A stretch of 64,000 nucleotides of DNA from Phytophthora hibernalis (taxonomy: Eukaryota; Oomycota; Peronosporomycetes; Peronosporales; Peronosporaceae): NCBI GenBank assembly GCA_012656075.1, contig JAAKBF010000207.1, positions 372,001 to 436,000 on the forward strand, in the 5' to 3' direction. The notes beneath the pieces were generated by a model that searched no databases, was not told the DNA's origin, and saw only the letters and a list, made by a program, of their open reading frames with translations. Positions 10,782-21,015 of this stretch are shown here, one piece after another. Made by a program: the position numbers and the translations under genes. Position 1 is the first letter of the stretch. Every line of letters starts with the position of its first letter.

Positions 10782-12698
10782 GTGGCCAGCGCGGAGGTCG
10801 CCTGCAGCGCCTCTAGTGTGGGTAACGCAGTTCCACACGGGTCAGTACAGACCCTAGGCGCTATGCCGAGACAAGATAAGGCAGTGGGTAACGAAGAACC
10901 ACGCCAGAAGACGGCTGTGGCTAACAAAGTACCACGCCAAGCGTCTCGACAAGATGTCAAGACCGAAGCTTCGGGGCAAAGCTTGGAGTCGGTGAAGACT
11001 ACCTCGGCGTCGCTGCCAAAAGAACGCTATCATATCTTCGACGGCGAGACTGGCCGCAAGGTCAAGTCAGGGTCAGTGCAACTAGAGACCCTGCCAGAGA
11101 TTCTGTATCTCGAAGAAATGTCGATGAGCAACTTTCTGGCCGATCTAAAGGCCGGCGGGATCTCGGAGATGGTACTCCTACGACCGGAGGCCACTCCTGA
11201 AGAAGCGAACTCTTCCTCTGTAATGGACGAGGACGTCCTGGAGGAGTTCAGGAAGCAGCGCGCAACGCGCTTGGGTTCTGAGATTCTCAAGAACCCGAAT
11301 GATCCTGCCTACGCCTTGGTCCGGGAATTCTCGGATGTGGTGTCTAAGGACCCACCATCCCAACTCCCTCCGGACCGAGGAGTGCGGCACGAGATTGACC
11401 TCGTGCCTGGCACAAAATACTGCGTCACCAGACAGTGGCCACTGCCTCGTGAGCAGTGCGACGCCTTCTTTGCCGCCAAGGCGAATGCAGGCATGGGGCG
11501 AGAATCAAAGTCTCCGCCATCGACGCCCACATTCTGCGTTCGCAAGCCGAACGGGAAGTGGCGTCTGGTTCACGCCTTCACGCAGACGTACTTTGACGAC
11601 ATCTTCGTCCATAGCCGCGCCGAGGAAGGCAAGACGGCTGTTGAGATGCATATTGAGCATCCCCTCACGCAGACGTACTTTGACGACATCTTCGTCCATA
11701 GCCGTGCCGAGGAAGGCAAGACGGCTATTGAAGTGCACCTTGAGCACCTCCGTCGAGTGTTTGAGGTCATGAGAGCCAACAAGCTCTATGCCAACATCGA
11801 CAAGTGCGTCTTTGCCGCCGGAGAAATCAAGGTTCTCGGCTGTTTTGTCAGCAGCGTCGGCGTTCGAGCAGACACCGAGAAGGTCCGAGCCATCTCAGCA
11901 TGGCCGACGCCAAGATCCCAAAAGGATCCGCGTAGGTGGCTGGGTTTGGCCAACTACTTGCACAAGTACAGTGCGTGATACGCCGGGTTGGCAAAGCCGT
12001 TGTCCGATTTGCTAAAGAAGGACATTGAGTGGCGCTGGGAAAGCCACCACCAGGGCGCGTTTTACAGCATCACGGCGAGCCTTCAATGCGCGTCGGTCCT
12101 GGCTCTGCCGGACGAGACGAAGCCGCTCAGCGTCGTCTGCGACGCATCCGATTATACAATCGGCTGCGCGCTGTTGCAAAACGATGAGGAAGGACACAAG
12201 CGAGTTATCTCGTTCCAATCCAGGCAGCTTAAGGCCGCCGAAAGGAACTACCCTGTGTACGACAAGGAGCTCCTCGCAATGAAATACGCCCTAGTAAAGT
12301 TCCGGGTGCATCTTCTGGGCTCAACACCCTTTGTGATCTACACCGACCACGCGTCCTTACGGACGTCGACTAATTCGCCACACCTGTCACAGCGAATGGC
12401 GCGCTGGTTGTCATTCTTCGCGGAATACAATTTCCGCGTTGAATACAAGCCAGGCAAGCTGAACGTGCTTGCCGACGCGCTGTCACGCCGTCCAGACTAC
12501 GAACTGGCTCACATTACGAGAGCCACGAGTGATCTGTATGATCGGATACGCATGGCGTATCGGGACGACGAGACGCTAGCACCCATCGTCCGCTACCCTC
12601 TGCCGGTAAGGAAGCCGAACCGAAATGGCTCTCGCCGCGGCAGCGTTCGCGCCTGCACCGCTATGAGTGGTCAGACGGGCTACTCTACTTTCGCGTAG
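10782..12698 (+). pseudogene. Reverse transcriptase / RNase H of element A, with internal deletion and duplication
   Basis: Seen: the RT N-terminal region (HEIDLVPGTKYCVTRQWPLP, then FCVRKPNGKWRLVHAF) jumps directly to the catalytic block TYFDDIFVHSRAEEGK, omitting the roughly 90-100 residues that normally hold motif A and its catalytic Asp. That block then appears twice, as an 87-bp in-frame tandem repeat (11578-11664 and 11665-11751). A thumb segment follows (KVLGCFVSSVGVRADTEK), a stop at 11976-11978, and then RNase H with SVVCDASDYTIGCALLQ, YDKELLAMKYAL, YTDHASL and LADALSRRPDYE (to 12530). The polymerase cannot be functional. Confidence 0.85.
11578..11751 (+). repeat. 87-bp tandem duplication of the RT catalytic-loop coding segment
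   Basis: Two adjacent copies start at 11578 and 11665 (TCACGCAGACGTACTTTGAC in both). They keep the same frame and differ at a few sites (for example GCC/GTG versus CAT/TAT codons near the end), so the duplication is not brand new. Confidence 0.9.
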
Positions 12699-14020
12699 AT
12701 CCAGCCGACTCTCCTCGGGTAGTCGTTGCGAACGACGAAGGTCTGAAGTATGACATACTTCTTGAGGCACACGACACGCCTTCAGGTGGCCACCTTGGCC
12801 AGGAAAAGACGTTCATCTCCGTGGCAACGCACTTCTGGTGGGCCCCCATGTACAAGTGGGTCGCCACGTACGTCAAGACATGTGAAACATGTCGGCGCGT
12901 GAAGCCCTCGGACCACGCTTCGGCTCCTCTTCAGAGTCTGCCTGTCCAGGCGGACTGCTGGAAGTCAATGAGCCTTGACTTCGTCTTCGGACTACCGGCT
13001 GACGCCCGAGGCAACACCGGCATCCTGATGTTTGTCTGCCGTCTGAGCAAGATGGTGCATCTCGCTCCAGTCCCCGATACGGTGACAGGGGAACAGACTG
13101 CAAAACTGTTCCTCGATGGCGTGTTCCGCTATCACGGTCTCCCAGAGACGATTGTCTCTGATCGAGACCCGCGCTTTACGGCCAGGTTCTGGGAGACCCT
13201 GTTCCAATTACTTGGAACCAGACTTCTGATGTCCACCACAGACCATCCACAAACGGATGGCCAGACGGAGCGGGTAAACCGCGTCTTCGAAGACACGCTT
13301 CAGAGTGTCTGTGCAGACTCTCCGGGCACTTTGTCGGACCGCCTGCCTATGGTTGAGTTTGCACTCAACAACGCGGTTCACGCGTCGACCGGGTTTACCC
13401 GTTCTACCTAAACGGGCTACGGCAGCCCCAAGTGCCAGTGACACTGCGGGGAAGCTCTGCGGCTTCCATCGTAAGCGGGGAGAGGCTCGGAAAGCTCTTT
13501 CCTCCCAAGTGTCTGACGAGACACCGGTCGCATTGCGAAAGCAGTTAAAGACCTTCGTCGATGACAGGCTTAATATCATTAGCCGGGTTAGGGATGCTAT
13601 GGCTACCGCCCAAGATAAACAAAAGGAGTACTCTGACAAACATGGAAGAGGAAACATTAACGTGTTTAATGTGGGTGACTTAGTCCTACTTGACACTAGG
13701 AACTTACCACTAAATCAGGTAAGCTCCGTTGGTAGCAACAAGCTGAAGCACCGCTTCATTGGACCTTTCACGGTCCTGGCCAGGCATGGTGCGGCCTACA
13801 CGATCGAATTGCCTAAGTCGATGACGACTCACCCGACTTTCTATGTGGGTCGTCTGAAGAGGTATCACGATCCTCAAGGCGACGGCCCTCATACGGAAGA
13901 GGAGGCGGTCCCCGCAAGGGCGACGTCAGCTCCGCGAATCGAGACGGAGTCTCAGTTGGCGGGGCCAACGACGAAGAATACGGCCGCTGAAAAGAGGCCT
14001 GGTCGTACATCGGCTGCGGG
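12699..14020 (+). pseudogene. Integrase of element A
   Basis: Seen: the zinc-binding region ends in CETCRRVKPSDHAS. The catalytic core has LDFVFGLPADARGNTG (first Asp), TIVSDRDPRFTARFWETLF (second Asp) and STTDHPQTDGQTERVNR (Glu), the D,D-35-E arrangement of retroviral-type integrase. After a frame change near 13400 comes a GPY/F-like module (KLKHRFIGPFTVLARHGAAY, TFYVGRLKRYHDP). The expected chromodomain is missing: about 14000-14050 the plus-strand reading turns into low-complexity sequence, where a minus-strand gag reading begins to make sense. Confidence 0.75.
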
Positions 14021-15453
14021 TACGACGGACTCCCACCAAACGAAAGGCCGTACGCGTACGGGACGTATTGGTAAGGCTGCGCGTACGCATAAGCCTGCGG
14101 TTGAGGCTGGGTCTGAGCCGGAGCCCGAGAATGAGTCTCCCGAAGGAGACGCGAGTTCAACTCACGTCGGAGCTCGGCAATATCCCCGCGGAGATTGTCA
14201 CGATCAAGCTTGGTCATCCGCCGATCCACTCGCTCGTGAATGTCGCCAACATCATGGCGCAGATCCGCCAAGAGTTCACTAGCCTTCTTGCGAAGGCTAG
14301 TGAACTCCTTGAGCCGTTTTCGGTGCGGTGCCAACAACACGCATCTGACAGCCTCTAAGTTGTTGTGAAACAACGGGTGGACCTCCACCAAAGCCCGCTC
14401 GAAAGCGACCTTGGAGGTACGCCCTCTGATAAGGCCGCGCGGTGCCACGAGCTGCTCCAAGAATAACGGAGATGCTGTGTTCTCATCGGACGGGAAGTAG
14501 CCCTTCAAATACGGAGACTCGGCGCGCAAAGTGCCCGCAGGCGAGCAGCCGCAAGGCGCTCCTGTTGTTCATCAAGAGCATTGACAACAACCTCGGGCAC
14601 GTGAACCTGCCCGTCCTCTTCTTCGGAATTGGACGAAGACTCGAACAACTCTCCACCTTGGTCACCTCTTGGAGAGGTGACTGAGAAGCAGCACGCTTGG
14701 TCGTGGCGCGCTCGTCTAGAATGACACGCGCGCGCTCATGACCCTCCAACAGAGTCAGGTTCTTGGGAGGCGAAGCCTCTTCGACGACGCCATCACCAGC
14801 GTCGTCCGCGGCGGCTTTCGCCTGTGCGTCAGCACCAACAGCAGCAGCAGGTTTGGACTCGTCGTCCTCCCTGCGCTCACTACCCATGGGCGACGACGGA
14901 GCGTCGTCTAGGCCAGCCTCATCGCCATCGTAACTGACCAGAGCGTTAAGCTTAGCGTCGATGGAACCGACAGGACTGTGGTCCCTGTAGACGAACCGAT
15001 GATTCGGTTTGTCATCAGGTGACGTTGATCGCGATCGACTTCGTCGTGGCGAACCCACAGCCCGAGTGTCCGCCTTGACGGCCTCATCGAGGGCAGAGAC
15101 CTTGCCGTGAGGCTTGGCCGGATTAGACTTCGACCGCGAGGTCTTAGTCTTAGAAGGTGCTTTCGCACCGTGGCGTGTCTTCTTTAGGGCATGTTGCACT
15201 GGCCGATGTAGAGGCCAGGGAAATGCCAAGCACCCCGAAAAAGCAGCCAACCGTGGCGCTCAACTGTCGATTAAATTCGCCCGCGGGAAATGTTGGGAAA
15301 CCTCGTCTCGCTCCCGATTGGCTGGTACAGTCTTAGCCTAAGTGGGCGAGGATGTAGCGGGCTACCAGAAGAGTGACAGAGTCACTCTTCTAAGATGGAT
15401 ACACATCGACTCCACGTCACTTATGGTGTGGGGCATACCAGGGCCACGTCACC
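14020..15453 (-). mobile_element. Antisense 5' fragment of a second Gypsy-type element (LTR, leader and gag start)
   Basis: Seen on the minus strand: from 15453 an LTR-like sequence beginning TGACGTGGCCC and containing GAGTCGATGTGTATCCATCTT, then a leader, then an open frame from about 15250 (a basic/Ser-rich region, SRSRSTSPDDKPNHRF) continuing after a frame change near 14530 into ESPYLKGYFPSDENTASPLF, KLDRDNLRGDIAELRRELNS and a Gln/Tyr/Pro-rich tail (AQTQPQPQAYAYAQPYQYV). It looks like an N-terminal gag half. It sits between the integrase of element A and its 3' LTR, as expected for an insertion followed by deletion. Its own pol is absent. Confidence 0.55.
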
Positions 15454-15682
15454 GACGTACCACAGCCAACAGTTCATATTACATATAGGATAAACTATAG
15501 GTTACTTAGAAATTGTAGGCCAATTTAAGGTACACCTATAAATACACTCAGTCTTTAAACTACGCTATTCTAGCCACTCAGCTCCCGCAGACCAGGAGCT
15601 CGTGGACTGCCGTTCACTAAGAGTTTGTATACTCTTGAAGCTACGCTTCCTCAAGCAAGGTGCTTGTGTGATCCCCGTCACA
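15454..15682 (+). repeat. 3' LTR copy of element A
   Basis: Direct repeat of 8707-8945. It starts immediately after TGACGTGG-type LTR sequence on the opposite strand (15453 downwards), so its left end coincides with a junction to another element. It ends about 55 bp upstream of the piggyBac start codon. Confidence 0.75.
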
Positions 15683-15738
15683 CCCGCAATCTTATAGTCC
15701 ATTTGCAATCTTCCTGCAGCAGCACCCGCATCTCAACG

Positions 15739-16739
15739 ATGGACATCGCGGAGCTCCTGAACAACGACGATGCCGGCTCTGACTGGGAGTTAGAGTCGTC
15801 GGACACTGAGGAGTTAGACGACGGTCTTGTAGAGAATCCGGACGAGGAGGGAGCTGCTGCAATCGAATCAGACAGCGAGGCAGCGCCGCCAGTTGTCGCA
15901 ACTCCACCGGCACAGCGGCGAACCAGCAACGAATACGCGACTGCATCATCCAGGTCAGCGGGCTTCACATAATCCACGACAGAGGTCAAAGCAGCTAACA
16001 GAGACCGCGGTGAGCTGGGGCTCTTTGCGTTCTTCTTTACCCGGGAATTCCGAGCCTCGTTGCAGTCGTGGACAAACGTAACCCTCAAGGAGAAGCGAAA
16101 GATAGAGGCTAGGGAGTCTGAAATTGACGCTTACATTGGCTCAGAGGTCGCTATGAGCTTCAACCCTGTCATGGAAATCAAAGAGCTGTGGTCGCAAAAG
16201 CTCTTTATGGGTGAGTCCGACTTTGCATTGACTACGGCAAGAAACCGGTTTGAAAGCATTCGGTCTCGCTTCCAGATTCACGCACCAGGGGCCGTCCCCG
16301 TCGGACAGCGTGAGCTGGACCCGTTGTGGTACAGCCGTCGACTGATGGCTTAGATCCAGGCGAAAGTCGCCTCAATTGCTGTTCCAGTTGGTGCAGCCAG
16401 CTTAGATGAGAATACTATGCGAACGAAAGCGCGCTCTGCTGCTAAGACCTTCGCGCCGTCCAATCCCGATAAGTATGGCGTGCACTTCTACGCCGTGATG
16501 GGGTGGGAAAGCTTGTATGCCTACTCTGTGTGGGACAACGGGTTTGGTAATCGAACGAGGACTTCGCCAGCAGATCGCTATGTGGATGTTTTTCCTGTAC
16601 TTCGGATTACATTGTTCAGGATAGTCGACCGCGGGGATATTCCGATCAGCCGCAAAGATCCGAGCGCCCTGTGGGTGGCGATGTGCGGGCACTTGACGAA
16701 ACAGCATGCACCACCAGACGGTTACCGACTGCTTGTCTG
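15739..16739 (+). pseudogene. piggyBac-type transposase, 5' half (split by an LTR element)
   Basis: Role: DDE transposase of the piggyBac superfamily. Seen: ATG 15739 opens an acidic N terminus (MDIAELLNNDDAGSDWELES), and all segments lie in one frame. GELGLFAFFFTREFRASLQS (16009) follows, then NPVMEIKELWSQKLFMGESD and FESIRSRFQIHAP. After a TAG at 16351-16353 come ASLDENTMRTKAR (the conserved first catalytic-acid region, normally SxDE), FAPSNPDKYGVHFYAVMGW, and AMCGHLTKQHAPPDGYRLLVC. A TAA at 15970-15972 is a second stop. At 16740 the sequence turns abruptly into LTR DNA; the natural continuation (FYTRHNLANTFLVFTDGEM) is found at about 21016. Confidence 0.75.
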
Positions 16740-17075
16740 TGTGGTGTTGGATTTTGGGGCGCTGGGTCGCCAGGCGGCAAGGTTGCCCTTGCTGAAGGAA
16801 AGTGACCGGCGTGCCCTGATTGGCGGATTACATTCCCCGCGCCACAGTGACCACGGCAGTTTAGTGACCGAGGTCTCGGTCGGGTATAATAAATTCCCGG
16901 CCGACAGTTTAAACCTCGTTTGTACCCATGTCAGTTTCGTACCCTCGGTCTTATAGGGCCGGGTACGGGATTACATAAGGGGATCTGTTCACACTGGATA
17001 TTTGTATTTACGTATCGGACTAGCTATAGGATTGACTACAGAGGCTCTCAGAGCCATAGATCAACAGAAATAAAT
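16740..17075 (+). repeat. 5' LTR of element C, first part
   Basis: Matches 20127-20464 with scattered differences. It contains TCGGGTATAATAAATTCCC, a TATA-like box. It is interrupted after TAAAT at 17075 by the 1065-bp insertion and resumes at 18141. Confidence 0.8.
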
Positions 17076-18140
17076 TGTGGTGATGCGCGTTTTCAAGAAT
17101 GGGACGCCTAGACGAAATTGTATGAGACATGAGGTCACAGTTCCGGGAATATGACTGAGTGATGGATCTGGACCTCATGACATGGTAAAACGGATGGCGT
17201 GCTCTAAGCGGCACGAGGAGGGTGACACACTTCACATACTTCAACGTGGATATGACGCGCCAGCGGAGAAGCCAGACGCGTGTCCGAACCAAGGGCGAGA
17301 ACCAAGATACGGGACAGATCTATTCGGGACCCGGATCCAAGATCGACAGATCCGGATCTCAGATCTCAGATCATGTCTATAGCGCGATCAGGTGATTACG
17401 CCAGATGTATCCGGGGATCGGCCGCGAGCAAATATTAGAGATGGGGAGGTTATAGAAGAGGTATAGAGCCGGTCATACGCGGCAGTGGTGGATACATAGG
17501 GTACGGTAGGAGACGAGATAGGACATAACCGTAAATCAGAACTGAATTTGCCATCAAGTGCACAAGTGCTTCGCCTCCATCTTCCAACGGGAATTACATT
17601 GGTGTCGGCAAGTGTACAAGTAGCTGAACTAGTTGTTTGTGTAAGTCTGGATAATACATTGGCCAGATTTGCCTTACACTAGTGATCTACCTTCAAGTGT
17701 TGATATCGGATCCGACGGAATTATTACTTGGCCCCAGGATCCTCAGTTTCTCAACTCCAGAATCCCCGCTGTAGGAAGCGGCGAGTATCGCAAAGGAAGG
17801 AAGCAACTACACCCCAAAGGCAACCAACCGGCCCCGGATCAAGTCCCGGCCGCCAGACCGAAGCTCGACTTTATCGCTTGGGATCTGGATCCCTAACCGG
17901 CAGCAGAGCGAAGACTTCCGCGCTGCTCAATCCCCGCGTCCCGCCAGGACGTTCAAGAATCACATCGCTACATCTCTTCGGAGCGCTAAGAGAAGCAGAT
18001 CCAGCCCACCAACGGGTACACAAGGTGAGAAGTTCAGCAAATCGCGGATTGGGGTACCCCCTCCGTTAGTTGGTGTTCGGGCGCTGTTGGGAAGTTGGAT
18101 CCTGTCTTAACCAGATTTTGACGGATACCGCTACACCACA
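17076..18140. mobile_element. Nested insertion with TGTGGTG...CACCACA ends, probable solo LTR
   Basis: Seen: comparison with the uninterrupted copy (AGAAATAAATCAGCAG at about 20450-20468) shows 1065 inserted bases. They begin TGTGGTG, end CACCACA (7-bp perfect inverted ends) and are flanked by AAAT at 17072-17075 and 18141-18144, a 4-bp target-site duplication. No coding capacity is recognised. The size, TG..CA ends and 4-bp duplication fit a solo LTR of another family; a TIR-bearing DNA element is less likely because the ends share only 7 bp. Confidence 0.8.
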
Positions 18141-18144
18141 AAAT

Positions 18145-18256
18145 CAGCAGTCTTCCCCCAAGTCACCAAGGGTTAAGTCCGTCTTCGGTAAGTCTAGCTA
18201 GATTATCTTAGGGTCTGGATACGCTCGGCTTGTGGCATGCCTGTCAGCGAGCTCAA
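18145..18256 (+). repeat. 5' LTR of element C, resumed part
   Basis: CAGCAGTCTTCC through about GAGCTCAAGGTA matches 20465-20580. Similarity fades just after, where the right copy goes on with LTR-like sequence but this one enters the tandem-repeat interior. Confidence 0.75.
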
Positions 18257-19983
18257 GGTAGTGAACCAGGAGGCGGACTCGGTGGTGATTCACTCGGTGG
18301 TGACACCGGCGGAGACCCAGGACTCGGTGGTGACACCGGGGAGATCCAGGCCGAGGACTCGGTGGCGACGCTGGTGGAGATCCAGGCGGAGGACTCGGCG
18401 GTGACGCCGGTGTAGACCCAAGCGGAGGGCTTGGTGGTGACCCACCCTTCGAGAACCCGGCAAAAACAATGCCGGTGTTCGACCTTGAGCTCGGGCTCTC
18501 AGGTCCTGAGACGGACGGTGTGGGCAGGGAGAGCCGACATCGGTGAACCCCGTGGAGGGTCAGCTGTTGTGGTGACACCGCCGGCGCCTGCTCCCGAAGA
18601 CGCTTGCGACGGTCCCGCCGACGCTGGGGCACAGTCGGAATGAGAGGGAGGTCATCCGAATCCTCGGAGACATCTCCGGCAGTTGACGGTGATTTTGCAG
18701 AAGGCTTCGACTCTGCGTCCGAGCCAGTAACTCCATGATCAGCGTCCTCCGAGCCCTCCGAGGACGCACTACGGCTGCGTTTCGAAGTGACGCTCGGAGG
18801 TGCAAGCCCGACCAGCTCCCAGTTGATGTCATCCGCGGTGATGCCTAAACGAGGACAGAGGGAGAGTCAGAAAGGGATGACATATCAAGAAAGCGCATGC
18901 ATAACCTACCAGCGGAGGCAAGAACCAATGTGTCGACATCAAGCTCATCGAGAGCAGCGTGGCGGCGAAATATGGTATTCGCACGTTTCAGACTTGCCAG
19001 CTGAGCTTCGATAGCTTGCACCTGAGGCAATTCCGCTCCGACCGAGGCTTGGGCCGATGCATCAAGCGCAGCTCGATGCCGTGCCACCTGATCGGTGTAA
19101 GCCACCAACCCAGTCTTGAAGCGCTCGCGTTCCTGGTGAAGGAGACGTTGTGCTGAAGTCAGCGAAGACTCGGCCGAGGTTGCACGAGCGGCCCACAACT
19201 TCACAATGTGATCGTCATCAGCGATAGCGATGTTGGCTTGGCGAAGGTGTGTGGCAGTCTGGTCGTGCTCCTCCTGGAGGGTGGGGTGCGCCTGTCGGAC
19301 GTGGTCCAGAATATCGCCGGTCCGACTCGCCTCGCTCGATTCTTGAGCACTGAACCGCTCGAACTTCTCTCGTTCTTGGGTTTCGGCGGAGAGCCGGTCC
19401 TCGGTGTTGGCGAGTCTGGCCTTGAGCTCAGCCACCTCGTTGCGGAGGTCGACGACAAGTTCCGCCTCGCCCGGAGGAAGTTGGGCAGGGGCAACAACTG
19501 CTGACAAGACTTCACCGAGATCTGTAGCATGTTCCATGTGACGATCGAGCGCCGAGTCGACTCGCCGAGGACTAGTTGTCCCAACTGGAGCAGTCATTGT
19601 TCGACGAGGGTCGGAAATAAAGGCTCGGTCGTCGTAGCTGGAGGTGGAGCCGTACCGGCAGTGTCGGTCTGACACCCCACCGAGACGAGACGGGTCGTGG
19701 TTGCGCCAGGGGATCCAGACGTTGCCGCAGGTGCGCCACCAAGCAGATACGCCAAGACAGGCGAGGTGTCGGGCGATGAGGGAGGAGTCACCGGAGCCAA
19801 CCCGTCGAGAGCACCTCCGCCGGCTTGAGGAGTGCCAGCCGCATGATGAGGTGGTGGAACCGAGGCCTCAGTGGAGCTGGGAGTGTCGGCAGGAATATCA
19901 GCAGCCCTCTGTGAGCGAGCCTGAGGAATGGAGACATAAGTGAACGAGATTGAGAAGATTCCCAAGGTATACGAAGCGATCAA
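18198..19983 (-). CDS. Antisense spliced coiled-coil / proline-rich protein inside element C
   Basis: Seen: a minus-strand reading from ATG 19983, with a Pro/Thr/Ser-rich N terminus (SIPQARSQRAADIPADTPSS) and one frame change near 19640, then a long coiled coil (LVVDLRNEVAELKARLANTE, RLLHQERERFKTGLVAYTDQ). A GT-AG intron at about 18845-18909 (65 bp) removes a frame break and joins to GITADDINWELVGLAPPSVT. An acidic/Ser-rich segment and RRRDRRKRLREQ follow, with a Pro-rich repeat tail ending in the LTR. No known domain is recognised. It could be a captured host gene or an element-specific gag-like gene read antisense to the LTR orientation. Confidence 0.4.
18275..18425 (+). repeat. GGACTCGGTGGTGA-type minisatellite
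   Basis: Imperfect units built on GGACTCGG(T/C)GGTGACACCGG and GGAGATCCAGGC are repeated about five to six times. On the minus strand this encodes a Pro/Ser-rich tail (SPPSPPLGS-like units) of the antisense protein described next. Confidence 0.75.
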
Positions 19984-20126
19984 GATGGAGAAAGGCTCGG
20001 GGCGATGACTCGGAGATCAGCAGCGGTGGCGTCGCTAAGGAGGCGCGACGGAGGAGTCATGGGACTGAGCTACGACATGCCACGACACGCACTACTTGCG
20101 GAAATTTGCGTCGAGGCGGGGGCAGT

Positions 20127-21013
20127 TGTGGCGTTGGATTTTGAGTGCGCGGTCGCCAGTCGGCAAGGTTGCCCTTGCTGAAGGAAGGTGATCAGCGTGC
20201 TCTGATTGGCGGACTACATTCTTCACGCGGCAGTGACTGTAGCAGTTTAGTGACCGAGGCCTCGGTCGGATATAATAAATTCCCGGCCGAGGGTACGAAC
20301 CCTCGTTTGTATCCATTTTAGTTTCGTACCCTCGGTCCTATTGAGCCGGGTACAGGATCACATACTAGGATCTGTTCACACTGGATATTTGTATTTACGT
20401 ATAGGACTTGCTATAGGATTGACTACAGAGGCTCTCAAAGCCATAGATCAACAGAAATAAATCAGCAGTCTTCCCCACAAGTCACCAAGGGTCAAGTCCG
20501 TGTTCGGTAAGTCTAATTAGCTTATCTTAGGGTCTGGATACGCTCGGCTACGTGGGATGCCTGTCAACAAACTCAAGGTACATTGAACCGAGAGTTTGTT
20601 TGTTGTTGGTCAGTCCAAGAGATTAGAGTGGCCGAGTGTTGGGAGTGACGAGAACGCCGTCTCCCATATATTATAGTGGAACCGAGTGTTCCAGATATAT
20701 TTTACTACCCGCCGAGGTTTTACCTCGGCAAACCCGTATTAGGCTTGACAGCTGGTACCCTTCATTCTGAAGGACTGCGGGGTTCGCGCGAAAGCGCAAT
20801 ATTGCATACTAGCCCTCGCTCGTGGCTAGTGGTGCAGATTTTTAGGTTGAACTAATACGACCTAGGTGTACAGAGGGTTTACAGCCAGCCCGGTATAAGG
20901 GATCGTTCCTGGTCTTCAGGTTTAATCCAACGCTCGTCGACCTGACAAAGGGAAGCGAGTGTTGTTGGTGGGACTCATACCATTCGGTAGTGAGAATTTC
21001 TGCGAGATCCTAC
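20127..21013 (+). repeat. 3' LTR of element C
   Basis: 20127 to about 20585 aligns with the left LTR. 20586-21013 has no partner left of the interior, but it ends in CCTACA directly before resumed piggyBac sequence and has LTR-like character, so the full LTR is probably about 890 bp and the left one is truncated. Confidence 0.6.
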
Positions 21014-21015
21014 AC

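Larger units (their letters stand above)
8707..15682 (+). mobile_element. Decayed Ty3/Gypsy LTR retrotransposon (element A)
   Basis: Seen: near-identical direct repeats at 8707-8945 and 15454-15682 bracket a gag-protease-RT-RNase H-integrase order, which defines Ty3/Gypsy. The coding part is broken by frameshifts, stops (for example at 11978), a large deletion in the polymerase palm and an 87-bp tandem duplication. Past the integrase C-terminal domain (about 14000) the plus-strand protein is lost, and a minus-strand gag/LTR fragment of another element runs up to 15453, so the 3' end is a composite. The LTR copies begin at GACGTACCACAG and both terminate in GTCACA. The element is not autonomous. 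Confidence 0.85.
16740..21013 (+). mobile_element. Non-autonomous LTR element inserted in the piggyBac gene (element C)
   Basis: Seen: direct repeats start at 16740 and 20127 with TGTGG(T/C)GTTGGATTTTG. The left copy runs 16740-17075 and, after an insertion, 18141 to about 18256. The right copy runs from 20127 to about 20585 in alignment, and LTR-like sequence continues to about 21013, where the piggyBac reading resumes. The purine-rich stretch GAGGCGGGGGCAG lies just before 20127, suiting a polypurine tract and plus orientation. No protease, RT or integrase is present; the interior carries a minus-strand coiled-coil gene instead. This is a LARD/TRIM-like layout. The left LTR looks truncated near 18256. 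Confidence 0.65.

Noticed and set aside
18275..18425. Regularly spaced short repeats as a possible CRISPR array
   Set aside because: The units are contiguous and degenerate with no unique spacers, in a eukaryotic retroelement. It is a minisatellite.
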